NCBI GenBank assembly: GCA_016845175.1 | Contig: JAERTD010000104.1 | Coordinates: 1 to 48,100, forward strand | DNA: 48,100 nucleotides | Origin: Bacteroidota bacterium | GTDB lineage: Bacteria > Bacteroidota > Bacteroidia > Bacteroidales > F082 | Reading direction: 5' to 3' | In this document: positions 18,018 to 25,977 of the stretch, piece after piece | Layout: every line of letters starts with the position of its first letter | Position numbering within the stretch: the stretch's first letter is position 1 | The notes under the pieces: generated by a model | What the model saw: the letters and a program-made list of their open reading frames with translations, nothing else | What the model was told of the DNA's origin: nothing | Database searches by the model: none | Translations under genes and position numbers: made by a program

Positions 18018-19076
18018 TTGGAAAACTTTTCTGCTTTAGGACTGATGTCAGGAAGCTCTCTGGATGGAGTGGATCTTGCCTATTGTAGTTTTTCCAGAAG
18101 TCAGGATAAATGGGATTTTGAAATAGTCTGTGCCGAGACCATCCCCTACCCTGAAGAGTGGTTAATGAATCTTAAGGGCCTGCCTGAGCAAGATGCGGAA
18201 TCATTCATAGCTACCGACATTACCTATGCTAAATACCTGGGTGATCTGGTTCTGGATTTCTGCTCTAAACACCAAATACAACCCCAGCTATTGGCTTCCC
18301 ATGGCCATACCATATTTCATAATCCAAATAAAGGCTATACCTGCCAGATTGGAAATGGCCAGGCCTTGGCCAGTCAGACCAGGATAAAGACAATCAGCGA
18401 TTTTCGGACCAAGGACATACTTATGGGTGGGCAAGGGGCACCATTGGTACCCATTGGAGACCAGTTGTTGTTCTCGGACTTCGATTTCTGCCTGAACCTG
18501 GGTGGCATTGCCAATATATCATGTGAACATGAAGGACAACGAATAGCCATGGATATATGTGGTGCCAATCAATTGCTGAACCACCTCAGCCTGCAAATGG
18601 GGCAAGCATATGATAAAGATGGGCAATTGGCTCAGCTGGGCAAATTGGATAAGTCATTGTTTGACAAGCTAAATGCTGACCATTTTTTTAAGTCCACTTA
18701 TCCAAAATCATTAAACAACCAATATGTTCAACAAGCCTTTATTCAGCTGCTGGATAGGTATGATACCCCCCTGGAAAACAAGCTATATACTGCGGTTAAG
18801 CATATTGCTTTCCAGGTCAATCAGTTTGTTAGCAGCATACCGAAAAAAAGCATGCTGATTACAGGAGGTGGAGCCCACAATGGATTTTTGGTTCAGGCCA
18901 TCATAAAAGAAACCATGCTCGATATTACCCTACCTGAAGCGGTAATCATTGACTTCAAGGAAGCAGTCGTTTTTGCTTTCATGGGTGTATTGAGGGATTT
19001 AGGAGAAACCAATTGTCTGGCTTCAGCAACAGCTGCAACCACAGATAGCAGTTGCGGCAGTGTATTTATTCCATAA
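18018..19076 (+). CDS. anmK: Anhydro-N-acetylmuramic acid kinase AnmK
   Basis: AnmK opens the 1,6-anhydro ring of anhMurNAc and phosphorylates it to MurNAc-6-P, recycling cell-wall sugar. The protein starts MENFSALGLMSGSSLDGVDL, where GLMSGSSLDGVD is the family's N-terminal phosphate-binding block. Further motifs are SHGHTIFHNP, QIGNGQALA, TISDFRTKDILMGGQGAPLV, CLNLGGIANIS and ITGGGAHNGFL, all expected in this ASKHA-fold kinase. The start is TTG 18018, one base after the murF stop; the first ATG (18045) would cut into the GLMSG motif, so TTG is well supported. With murF it forms a compact peptidoglycan synthesis/recycling pair. 352 aa, normal. Confidence 0.95.
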   Translation: MENFSALGLMSGSSLDGVDLAYCSFSRSQDKWDFEIVCAETIPYPEEWLMNLKGLPEQDAESFIATDITYAKYLGDLVLDFCSKHQIQPQLLASHGHTIFHNPNKGYTCQIGNGQALASQTRIKTISDFRTKDILMGGQGAPLVPIGDQLLFSDFDFCLNLGGIANISCEHEGQRIAMDICGANQLLNHLSLQMGQAYDKDGQLAQLGKLDKSLFDKLNADHFFKSTYPKSLNNQYVQQAFIQLLDRYDTPLENKLYTAVKHIAFQVNQFVSSIPKKSMLITGGGAHNGFLVQAIIKETMLDITLPEAVIIDFKEAVVFAFMGVLRDLGETNCLASATAATTDSSCGSVFIP

Positions 19077-19104
19077 AAAAAGCCCGGAAGGATCTCCCGG
19101 GCTT
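19075..19104 (-). terminator. Rho-independent terminator of nhaD, overlapping the anmK stop
   Basis: Arms 19080-19087 (AAGCCCGG) and 19097-19104 (CCGGGCTT) form an 8-bp stem. On the minus strand it is followed by a run of seven T (complement of 19075-19081), 20 nt past the nhaD stop. The T-run overlaps the anmK TAA codon. On the plus strand the same stem lacks a T-run, so it would be a poor terminator for anmK. Confidence 0.8.
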
Positions 19105-19123
19105 CTATATCTTATGTTAAGTC

Positions 19124-20572
19124 TTATCCAATAAGTTGCATCTGGAAGTAATATACAGCTGCTCCAGCCAAATATCCTGCCAATGCCAAAAGGCTAATCT
19201 TTTTCATATACCAGATAAAGTCTATTTTCTCGAGGCCCATGGCTGCAACACCAGCCGCAGAACCAATGATCAAAATACTTCCACCGGTTCCTGCACAATA
19301 GGCCAGGAATTGCCAGAATTTACCATCAACCATAAAGTCGGCCATAAATCCGGTAGTTCCGGGATCCATTACCGGGTACATTCCCATGGCTCCTGCTACC
19401 AACGGCACATTATCAACAATGGCTGAGAGCACTCCAATGATCAGGTTAATCAGGTATATGTTATGGAGGTTCTCATCCAGGTATTTGGCCAGTACATCAA
19501 GGTGGCCAACGGATTGCAGAGCAGCTACGGCTGATAGGATACCTAAAAAGAAAAAGATGGTAGGTACATCAACTTTACGCAACACACCAATTACAGTGAG
19601 TTTTCTCTTGTCTTCCAAAGGTTTGTTGCGGTGCATAATTTCTGTTACCAGCCAGATTACACCCAGACCAAACAACATGCCCAGATAAGGTGGCAAATGG
19701 GTTACTGTTTTGAAAACGGGAACAAAAAGCAGGGCACAAACCCCCATAATCAATAATAATTTCCTTTCAAAAGCAGTTGTGAACTCCCTCGAATCATCTT
19801 CACTAAGTACAGGACGTTCCACCTCTCCTTTTACAGTAAAGGTTACAATCACCAATGGAACAATCATGGTGAAGATACTAGGAACGATAACATAACTGAT
19901 GATATTTACAGTAGTTACTTGTCCGCCAATCCACAGCATAATGGTGGTCACATCTCCAATGGGCGACCAGGCTCCACCGGCGTTTGCGGCCAACACTACC
20001 ATACTGGCAAAAAACCATCGGGTTTTTTGGTCGGCGATAAGCTTTCTGAGCAAGGCTACAAGTACAATGGTTGTAGTTAAGTTATCAAGTGTAGCTGACA
20101 TGAAAAAAGTCAGGATACTGAGAATCCACAACAATTTTACTTTGTTTGTGGTTTTAATGCGATCGGTAATAATTTTAAAACCCTGGTGTTGATCTACAGT
20201 TTCCACAATGGTCATGGCGCCAAGGAGGAAGAATAAAATTTCAGCAATTTCAACCAGGTGATGGTCGAGGTCATGTTTTACAAAGTGTAAAGCATTTTGT
20301 GCAGTTTCCACAGTACCTTCCCAGGCCCTGCCATAATATGCATCTTCCACATTGGGTTGGATAAAATTCAGAACATCAGATCCCATGGCTTTTGCCAGTT
20401 CCCAGGTCGGGCTTAAACCCAAATCCAACAGACCAGTAACATTGAGAGCGTACAAAGCCCACAAGATGGTACCGGTGAGCAAAGCAGAGGCTGCTTTATC
20501 AATCTTAAGTGGGTGTTCAAGGGCAATCATCGAGTACCCTAGAACAAAAATTACTACCATTAAAATAAACAT
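19124..20572 (-). CDS. nhaD: NhaD-type Na+/H+ antiporter
   Basis: A polytopic inner-membrane protein of 482 aa with about 12 hydrophobic segments, of the NhaD family (ion transporter superfamily). It exports Na+ or Li+ in exchange for H+. Recognisable family stretches are HHLVEIAEILFFLLGAMTIV, MSATLDNLTTTIVLVALLRK, AANAGGAWSPIGDVTTIMLW, LSAIVDNVPLVAGAMGMYP and AGTGGSILIIGSAAGVAAMG; the Asp-Asn and Gly-Gly-Ala-Trp-Ser-Pro-Ile-Gly-Asp blocks are the conserved transport core. NhaD is typical of marine and haloalkaline bacteria, so it hints at a saline habitat. It is a single-gene unit with a -7 box 37 nt upstream and its own terminator. Confidence 0.93.
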   Translation of the reverse strand: MFILMVVIFVLGYSMIALEHPLKIDKAASALLTGTILWALYALNVTGLLDLGLSPTWELAKAMGSDVLNFIQPNVEDAYYGRAWEGTVETAQNALHFVKHDLDHHLVEIAEILFFLLGAMTIVETVDQHQGFKIITDRIKTTNKVKLLWILSILTFFMSATLDNLTTTIVLVALLRKLIADQKTRWFFASMVVLAANAGGAWSPIGDVTTIMLWIGGQVTTVNIISYVIVPSIFTMIVPLVIVTFTVKGEVERPVLSEDDSREFTTAFERKLLLIMGVCALLFVPVFKTVTHLPPYLGMLFGLGVIWLVTEIMHRNKPLEDKRKLTVIGVLRKVDVPTIFFFLGILSAVAALQSVGHLDVLAKYLDENLHNIYLINLIIGVLSAIVDNVPLVAGAMGMYPVMDPGTTGFMADFMVDGKFWQFLAYCAGTGGSILIIGSAAGVAAMGLEKIDFIWYMKKISLLALAGYLAGAAVYYFQMQLIG

Positions 20573-20608
20573 ATCGTCTATAATTTTAGTTTGAATTTAC
20601 AATGTGCG

Positions 20609-20616
20609 CAAAATTA
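20609..20616 (-). promoter_or_regulatory. -7 box TAATTTTG upstream of nhaD
   Basis: An exact TAnnTTTG match on the minus strand ending 36 nt before the nhaD ATG. It would give a leader of about 30 nt. No clear -33 element. Confidence 0.5.
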
Positions 20617-20952
20617 GGGAAACAATCGAATTTGATGCTTGTATGTATATAAATATGTAAATGTATGGGAAATTTATAGGCGGTCTAAATAAGACTGATT
20701 AGCACACGTATACCTACAAATATTCATCCTGATCGTTGAATCTTTTATGCGATGTTTTTACAATTAAAACTCTTCTGAGGATCTTTATGTCCGGCTTTAA
20801 TGGCCTCTTGTTAAAACGCATTATAAGCTGAGTAAATACTATTTTCTTAAAAAAACTGTTCTATTAACAGTATAGTGTTAAAAATATATTTCATAAAGAA
20901 TCGAGGTGCAGCATTAACACCTAATTTTACCACAAATTCAACGCAATAACTT
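20617..20952. other. AT-rich intergenic region between nhaD and exbB
   Basis: Together with the nhaD leader this is the longest gene-free stretch here (about 380 nt). I see no ORF with coding character and no RNA gene. It holds a small inverted repeat ACTGTT-ctatt-AACAGT (20855-20871). A near-consensus TAATTTTA sits about 25 nt ahead of the exbB start and is the likeliest exbB promoter element. The rest is unexplained. Confidence 0.5.
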
Positions 20953-21645
20953 ATGATTACAGGAATCATTCTACAGATACAGGAAGCCGCAGAATTGGTA
21001 ACCGGAGCCAATGAAAATGAGATTACCTTGCCCATATTGGAACTGGTAATCAAAGGAGGATGGATCATGGGCATCATCGGACTGCTCTCCATTATCGCTT
21101 TCTACATTTTCTTTGAACGCTATTTTGTGATAGCCCGCGCCTCCAAAGAAGACAAGGGGTTCATGAATAATATCAGAAACTTTATCCACGATGGTAAAAT
21201 TGAGTCGGCAAAAGCGCTTTGCATCAACAACAAGTCCCCCATTGGACGAATGATAGATAAAGGACTATCACGCTTAGGAAAACCCTTAAACGATATCAAT
21301 GCCGCCATTGAAAATGCAGGCAAACTAGAAATCGCCAAACTGGAAAAGAATGTGGCCGGATTGGCAACCATTGCAGGTGCTGCACCCATGCTTGGTTTTT
21401 TGGGTACTGTAATTGGAATGATTCGCGCCTTTTACGATATGTCTATGGCCGGTAACAATATTAATATTGAGTTGCTTTCAAGAGGCATTTATCAGGCGAT
21501 GATAACCACTGTTGGTGGACTAATTGTTGGTGTGGCGGCATATATTTTCTACAATCTGTTGGTAGCCAGAATTCAAAAGGTTGTTTACAAATTAGAAATT
21601 TCTGCCACTGAGTTTATGGATGTTTTATACGAACCTGCCAAATAA
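20953..21645 (+). CDS. exbB: ExbB/TolQ/MotA family proton channel
   Basis: The inner-membrane proton-channel subunit that powers TonB. The 230-aa protein has a first transmembrane segment around residues 36-58 (GIIGLLSIIAFYIFFERYFV), a cytoplasmic loop, and two more segments, the second containing AGAAPMLGFLGTVIGMIRAF, the conserved MotA_ExbB signature, and the third TTVGGLIVGVAAYIFYNLLV. The residues NIELLSRGIYQAMITT between them are typical. exbD and tonB follow directly, so the three form a complete energising complex. ExbB rather than TolQ is favoured by the adjoining TonB. Gap to exbD is 68 nt. Confidence 0.93.
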   Translation: MITGIILQIQEAAELVTGANENEITLPILELVIKGGWIMGIIGLLSIIAFYIFFERYFVIARASKEDKGFMNNIRNFIHDGKIESAKALCINNKSPIGRMIDKGLSRLGKPLNDINAAIENAGKLEIAKLEKNVAGLATIAGAAPMLGFLGTVIGMIRAFYDMSMAGNNINIELLSRGIYQAMITTVGGLIVGVAAYIFYNLLVARIQKVVYKLEISATEFMDVLYEPAK

Positions 21646-21713
21646 TACGCCTTACTTCATTAAGGTGATTATTGAATGATTCATTACTTTAACTCCTAAA
21701 AAAGATCAGATTT

Positions 21714-22127
21714 ATGGCCATAGAAATGCGAAATAAAAGAGATACCAACTTCAGCATGGCATCCATGTCTGACCTGGTATTCTTACTGCTTATCTTCTTC
21801 ATGCTGACCTCCACCCTGGTAGCTCCCAATGCCATTAAATTGCTTTTACCCTCCAGTCAGAGTAAAACCATGTCGAAACAAACCATTACGGTTTATATCA
21901 ACAAACAGAGTAATGTATATGTTGAGGAAAGAAGAGTAGAACCTGCCAACCTGGAAAATGTGCTATACGGTCAGATCAGAAATGAACAAGCTGCCTCTGT
22001 TGTGTTAAGAACCGACAAGACTGTACCTGTACAGGATATCGTGGTGGTCATCGATGCTGTGAACCAAATTAATCAGAAACACGGAACCAAACATAAAGTG
22101 ATTTTAGCCACTAAGCCCAAACGCTGA
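21714..22127 (+). CDS. exbD: ExbD/TolR biopolymer transport protein
   Basis: A 137-aa ExbD: short cytoplasmic N-terminus, a single transmembrane helix MASMSDLVFLLLIFFMLTST and a periplasmic domain. The Asp in SMSDLVFLLL is the proton-carrying residue conserved in ExbD/TolR. The periplasmic part ends with PVQDIVVVIDAVNQI, the usual ExbD fold region. With ExbB it converts proton flow into TonB motion. Start ATG 21714 has no rivals. It is 56 nt ahead of tonB. Confidence 0.93.
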   Translation: MAIEMRNKRDTNFSMASMSDLVFLLLIFFMLTSTLVAPNAIKLLLPSSQSKTMSKQTITVYINKQSNVYVEERRVEPANLENVLYGQIRNEQAASVVLRTDKTVPVQDIVVVIDAVNQINQKHGTKHKVILATKPKR

Positions 22128-22183
22128 CAAAATCTGGCCTGAAAATTGATAGTTTAACCAAAAGAACCAACTTAAATTGACCG

Positions 22184-23080
22184 ATGGCTCTCGATAAAGA
22201 CAAAAGAAGAGGCGTAATCATGACCATACTAATCCACTTGCTGATACTGGTGAGTCTGGTTTTTTTGGCTTTACGTACGCCCTTACCTTTGCCTGGTGAA
22301 GAAGGAGTTGAAATCAATTTTGGTTATGATGAAAGTGGATATGGTCAAGTTCAAAGCGACAATGCTCCTCCTGAATCCCAACCCACTCCCCCACCCAAAC
22401 AAGAGGTGGTCAAACAACCCGAACCAGAACCAGTGGTTGAGGAAGAGAATCTGACTCAGGATATAGAAGAGGCTCCGGTGCTTGAGGAAGAAAAGGAAAC
22501 TGAAATAGAGGAAGAAGAAAAAGAACCTGAACCAGAGGAGCCAAAAGACGATCCGGAACCCATCGAAGAAATCAAAGAAGAAATTGTAGAAAAACAACCC
22601 GTTGACTCCACATTCATTGCTGAAGAAGAGGTGGTAGAGGAAGTGGTAGAGGAACCCAAACCTGTGGTGAACCAACGGGCACTTTATAAGGGCAGCTCTT
22701 CAAATAAAAGTGGCACCAACCAAGGAGTAAGCCAGGGCCCCGGAGATCAGGGAAAACCCCAGGGATTTAAGGATAGCGATCGTTACGATGGACATGGCGG
22801 TAAAGGGAACGGACCTGCCTTCGATTTGGGTGGTCGTGGTTCAAAATATCTTGACAAACCACCTACAAAATTTAATGAAAGAGGTACGGTGGTTGTGAGC
22901 ATTTGGGTCGATCGTGAAGGTAATGTCAAAAGGGCTCAGGTAAGAGCCAAGGGTACAACCGTATTGGATCCCAGTGTAAGGCAAATTGCAGTGGATGCGG
23001 CCCTAAACTCCACCTTCGTAAAAGACGCCAATGCTGTTGAGTTGCAGAGAGGTACCATCACCTATACCTTCGTAAAATAA
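22184..23080 (+). CDS. tonB: TonB family energy transducer
   Basis: A 298-aa periplasm-spanning protein. A transmembrane helix lies near residues 10-30 (VIMTILIHLLILVSLVFLAL), followed by GVEINFGYDESG, a stretch common in Bacteroidetes TonB. Residues about 65-155 are a Pro/Glu-rich rod (blocks such as PEPEPVVEEE, EEEEKEPEPEEPKDDPEP), unusually acidic compared with the Lys-Pro rods of E. coli TonB. A glycine-rich linker then leads to the C-terminal TonB domain (RGTVVVSIWVDREGNVKRAQ, ending TYTFVK). It couples ExbBD to outer-membrane receptors; no SusC/TonB-dependent receptor lies in the window. Third gene of exbB-exbD-tonB. Confidence 0.92.
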   Translation: MALDKDKRRGVIMTILIHLLILVSLVFLALRTPLPLPGEEGVEINFGYDESGYGQVQSDNAPPESQPTPPPKQEVVKQPEPEPVVEEENLTQDIEEAPVLEEEKETEIEEEEKEPEPEEPKDDPEPIEEIKEEIVEKQPVDSTFIAEEEVVEEVVEEPKPVVNQRALYKGSSSNKSGTNQGVSQGPGDQGKPQGFKDSDRYDGHGGKGNGPAFDLGGRGSKYLDKPPTKFNERGTVVVSIWVDREGNVKRAQVRAKGTTVLDPSVRQIAVDAALNSTFVKDANAVELQRGTITYTFVK

Positions 23081-23149
23081 GCCCGAACACATATTCCTGA
23101 CTCACAGTTTTTTCCATAAGCTCAGCTGCTTTATCAAGTCTCAATTCAT

Positions 23150-23157
23150 TACCTTTG
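23150..23157 (+). promoter_or_regulatory. -7 box TACCTTTG at the folC start
   Basis: An exact TAnnTTTG match only 4 nt before the folC ATG. If used, transcription would start at or inside the start codon, giving a leaderless mRNA or use of a later start. The same 11-mer TACCTTTGTCT occurs before the gene at 29924. Confidence 0.4.
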
Positions 23158-23161
23158 TCTT

Positions 23162-24454
23162 ATGAATTATCAGGAAACCCTGGACTGGCTATTCAAACAG
23201 TTACCCATGTATCAGCGCATTGGGAAAGCTGCCTATAAATCAGATCTTGACACTACCATCAAACTGCTCAAAGCCATCGGGAATCCTCAAAACAGCTTCA
23301 AGGCCATTCATATAGCGGGTACTAATGGAAAAGGCAGTGTGAGCCATGTACTGGCCTCCATATTGCAACAGGCCGGGTATAAAACAGCTCTATATACTTC
23401 ACCACACCTGAAGGACTTCAGAGAGAGGATCAAAATCAACGGAGACATGATCCCCAAACAGGATGTGGTGGAATTTGTAGATAAATACCAAACAGTTTTC
23501 AATTCATTGGAACCTTCGTTTTTCGAAATGACTGTGGGTCTGGCTTATTACCATTTCGCTCGACAGGAAGTGGATATCGCCATTTTGGAAACCGGTATGG
23601 GTGGAAGGCTGGACTCTACCAATGTTTGCCAACCACTGGCTTCTGTAATTACCAACATTGGGCATGACCATATGCAGTTTCTTGGCAACAGCCTTGAAGC
23701 CATCGCCACGGAAAAGGCAGGTATCATCAAGATGGGGATACCTGTTGTGGTGGGAAAAAAACAGAATAAAGTGGATGCAGTTTTTGAGAAAACCGCTTCT
23801 GAAAAATACACTAAAGTAACCTACGCTGACGCTCATTTTCTCATGAAAAAGCTCCACCAACCTGAGCTTTTGTATCAGGAATATGATGTATGGCACAAGG
23901 ATGAGCTCTATTTGAGTCAGCTTAGATCACCCCTACTTGGGAATTATCAGGATGAAAATCTTGCTACCGCCTTTCAAACACTGGAGGTACTTAAGACAGC
24001 AGGATTGCTTAGATATAAAAAGGAAGACTTATCCCTCGGAGTTAAACATACCGTAGAACAAACTGGGCTTATGGGTCGATGGCAAATACTGAGCACACAC
24101 CCTCTTACAATTTGTGACACGGGTCATAATCCTGAGGGCATCAGGCAAATTGTTCAGCAGCTTTTCTCACTCAAGTATGAAAACCTGCATATGGTATTTG
24201 GCATGGTCAATGATAAGAATCCCGAGACCATTTTATACCTGTTGCCCAAAAAGGCCCATTACTATTTTTGCAAACCCAATATCCCAAGAGGTATGGAAGC
24301 AGAAATACTGGAACAACATGCCTTTAAAGCTGGTATGAGAGGCCATGCCTATTCATCAGTAACTGCGGCGCTCCGTATGGCTCAAAATAATGCTGGCTTA
24401 AATGACCTCATATTCATTGGAGGTAGTACTTTTGTGGTAGCTGAGGTTGTTTAA
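23162..24454 (+). CDS. folC: Bifunctional folylpolyglutamate synthase / dihydrofolate synthase FolC
   Basis: FolC joins glutamate to dihydropteroate and to folates. The 430-aa protein is a Mur-ligase-like ATPase: P-loop IAGTNGKGSVSHVLASIL, then ALYTSPHLKDFRERIKINGD (folate-binding loop), ILETGMGGRLDSTNV, VITNIGHDHMQFLGN and EKAGIIKMGIPVV, all diagnostic of FolC rather than MurC-F. The C-terminal domain has ICDTGHNPEGIRQIV and MVFGMVNDKN. It starts 81 nt after tonB and has its own -7 box, so it may begin a separate unit; the methyltransferase gene follows 41 nt on. Confidence 0.96.
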   Translation: MNYQETLDWLFKQLPMYQRIGKAAYKSDLDTTIKLLKAIGNPQNSFKAIHIAGTNGKGSVSHVLASILQQAGYKTALYTSPHLKDFRERIKINGDMIPKQDVVEFVDKYQTVFNSLEPSFFEMTVGLAYYHFARQEVDIAILETGMGGRLDSTNVCQPLASVITNIGHDHMQFLGNSLEAIATEKAGIIKMGIPVVVGKKQNKVDAVFEKTASEKYTKVTYADAHFLMKKLHQPELLYQEYDVWHKDELYLSQLRSPLLGNYQDENLATAFQTLEVLKTAGLLRYKKEDLSLGVKHTVEQTGLMGRWQILSTHPLTICDTGHNPEGIRQIVQQLFSLKYENLHMVFGMVNDKNPETILYLLPKKAHYYFCKPNIPRGMEAEILEQHAFKAGMRGHAYSSVTAALRMAQNNAGLNDLIFIGGSTFVVAEVV

Positions 24455-24495
24455 CATTTAGCCGGAGCGATGACAAAAATCCAATCCTGAATCAT

Positions 24496-25236
24496 ATGCA
24501 ACTTAGTCTTTTCCAGATCATAGAAGCCCTACTTGTCAGTATTATATTTCTCTATTTGCTATACTATGTGTATGGATTATTTTTTGATAAAAACTACCAA
24601 CCTAAAGCCTGGAAAGAAGCAGCAAGGCTAAACAAACTGCCTAAACAATTGCAAAAACTGGAAAGAAAGTATCCCGACAAGGTTAGGTTTTTTAATTTTT
24701 GGTTTCAGGTTGAACGTTTAAAGAAAGAAAAGGTGTCAGGTGACTTTGCTGAGTTGGGTGTATATAAAGGTGATTCCGCTCAATTGATACATTGTATGGA
24801 TCACAGCCGGGATTTTCATTTATTTGACACCTTTGAAGGTTTTCAAGATCAGGATCTGGAGGTTGAAACCGGCAAAGCTGCCACCTATACCCCTCATAAT
24901 TTTGCAGATACCCACATAGACACTGTCAAAAGCAAACTCAATTCAGACGCTTTTCACTTCCATAAAGGCTATTTTCCGGATAGCACACGAGACCTTGGCG
25001 AGCTCAAATTTGCTTTGGTTAATATGGATGCTGATTTATACAATCCTACCAAATCCGGACTGGAGTATTTTTACCCCCGTTTGACGCCAGGTGGGATCAT
25101 ACTCATACATGACTACAACCCTGACTGGCCGGGCATAGTTAAAGCGGTTGATGAATTTGTTGCAGGTATTGGTGAAGCCCTGGTGGTTCTCCCTGATCAG
25201 GATAGCACAGCCATGATACTCAAAAACAAAACCTAG
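24496..25236 (+). CDS. Membrane-anchored TylF/MycF-type SAM-dependent methyltransferase
   Basis: A 246-aa class I methyltransferase of the TylF/MycF (macrocin O-methyltransferase) family. The N-terminus is a single transmembrane anchor (about residues 8-30, IIEALLVSIIFLYLLYYVYG), unusual for the antibiotic enzymes. The catalytic domain shows FAELGVYKGDSAQLI (SAM-binding loop), FHLFDTFEGFQDQD, FALVNMDADLYNPTKSGLEY (metal-binding Asp region of the Mg-dependent members) and GGIILIHDYNPDWPGI. Family members methylate sugar hydroxyls, so a surface-glycan or lipid-linked sugar is a reasonable but unproven substrate. It ends 8 nt before the convergent NiSOD gene. Confidence 0.82.
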   Translation: MQLSLFQIIEALLVSIIFLYLLYYVYGLFFDKNYQPKAWKEAARLNKLPKQLQKLERKYPDKVRFFNFWFQVERLKKEKVSGDFAELGVYKGDSAQLIHCMDHSRDFHLFDTFEGFQDQDLEVETGKAATYTPHNFADTHIDTVKSKLNSDAFHFHKGYFPDSTRDLGELKFALVNMDADLYNPTKSGLEYFYPRLTPGGIILIHDYNPDWPGIVKAVDEFVAGIGEALVVLPDQDSTAMILKNKT

Positions 25237-25244
25237 GTGATGAC

Positions 25245-25733
25245 TTAGTGAGCGGCCTCAACCTTATGACGGTGGTCACCGAAATAAGCTTTTTCAAATC
25301 CTTGTAGCGATTTTTTCATTTTTTCAATATTCTCCAATGCAATACCCTGTTTGGATTTCATGGCGAATACTACGAGCTGATGAATATTGGTGAGCTGAGC
25401 CACATACTTCTTATGTTTCTTTTCATCTTCTTCATCAACAAATTTGATGCGCTGGGTTAAAAAGTATTGCTCAGCAATATGTTGAATCTTTTGTGCGTGA
25501 TCTTCTTTGGTTTGTATCCATCTGACCAACTGATTATAATTAATTGTTGATTCTTCCTGTAGTTCAGCGATCTTCTTCATCGCTTTTTCAATGGTTTGGA
25601 TATGCTCATAAATTAAAGCTACTCGTAATTCATCCTGATAAATACCACAGGGCACCTCACAATGGGCATTACTATTTTTCGTCATGGACAGGCTGATGCC
25701 CAAAATGGTTAGGAATAAGGCAATATTTTTCAT
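25245..25733 (-). CDS. sodN: Exported nickel superoxide dismutase (NiSOD)
   Basis: NiSOD converts superoxide to oxygen and peroxide using nickel held by the first residues of the mature chain. The sequence HCEVPCGIY (residues 24-32) matches the Ni-hook HCxxPCGxY: His24, Cys25, Cys29 and Tyr32 equal His1, Cys2, Cys6 and Tyr9 of the mature Streptomyces enzyme. A four-helix-type body follows, with LVRWIQTKEDHAQKIQHIAE and an ANIHQL-like block (TNIHQLVVF). Residues 1-23 look like a Sec signal peptide with an S-N-A cleavage site directly before His24, so signal peptidase would expose the metal ligand. No SodX-type maturation peptidase is adjacent. The mature chain (139 aa) is somewhat longer than the 117 aa of Streptomyces, with a His-containing tail. 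Confidence 0.9.
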   Translation of the reverse strand: MKNIALFLTILGISLSMTKNSNAHCEVPCGIYQDELRVALIYEHIQTIEKAMKKIAELQEESTINYNQLVRWIQTKEDHAQKIQHIAEQYFLTQRIKFVDEEDEKKHKKYVAQLTNIHQLVVFAMKSKQGIALENIEKMKKSLQGFEKAYFGDHRHKVEAAH

Positions 25734-25822
25734 GATTTATTATTTAGAATGATTTTGAATACAAAGGAAATCAAATTTCAAAAACCCCGGCCAACAAAAA
25801 GCTACTTTTTGTTACACACCTT

Positions 25823-25837
25823 ATGGTCATTGACCAT
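25823..25837. promoter_or_regulatory. Palindrome ATGGTCA-T-TGACCAT between NiSOD and C1 peptidase genes
   Basis: A perfect 7-bp inverted repeat with a 1-nt centre, lying 90 nt upstream of the NiSOD start and about 100 nt upstream of the C1 peptidase -7 box. Its size fits a dimeric repressor site, but no T-run follows it and it is too tight to be a terminator. Function is inferred only from position. Confidence 0.35.
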
Positions 25838-25938
25838 GCTAAGCGAGGATAAAGTTAGGAAGAGAAGCATTGTTCATTTTCCATGAATTTTACAGGAACG
25901 ATTCCGACTACAGAATAGCAGAAAAAAAATCTATTGAT

Positions 25939-25946
25939 TACATTTG
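25939..25946 (+). promoter_or_regulatory. -7 box TACATTTG upstream of the C1 peptidase gene
   Basis: An exact TAnnTTTG match 31 nt before ATG 25978. It lies inside the longer open frame from TTG 25870 and so argues against that upstream start. Confidence 0.5.
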
Positions 25947-25977
25947 CGGCATATTAATCACTCAAACTAAATTTATT

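Noticed and set aside
22283..22675. A Phe-rich open frame antisense to tonB
   Set aside because: Its odd composition is simply the reverse complement of the Glu/Pro-rich rod codons of tonB.
25870..25977. An N-terminal extension of the C1 peptidase from TTG 25870
   Set aside because: It contains an exact -7 promoter box (25939-25946) and would bury the signal peptide 36 residues inside the protein.
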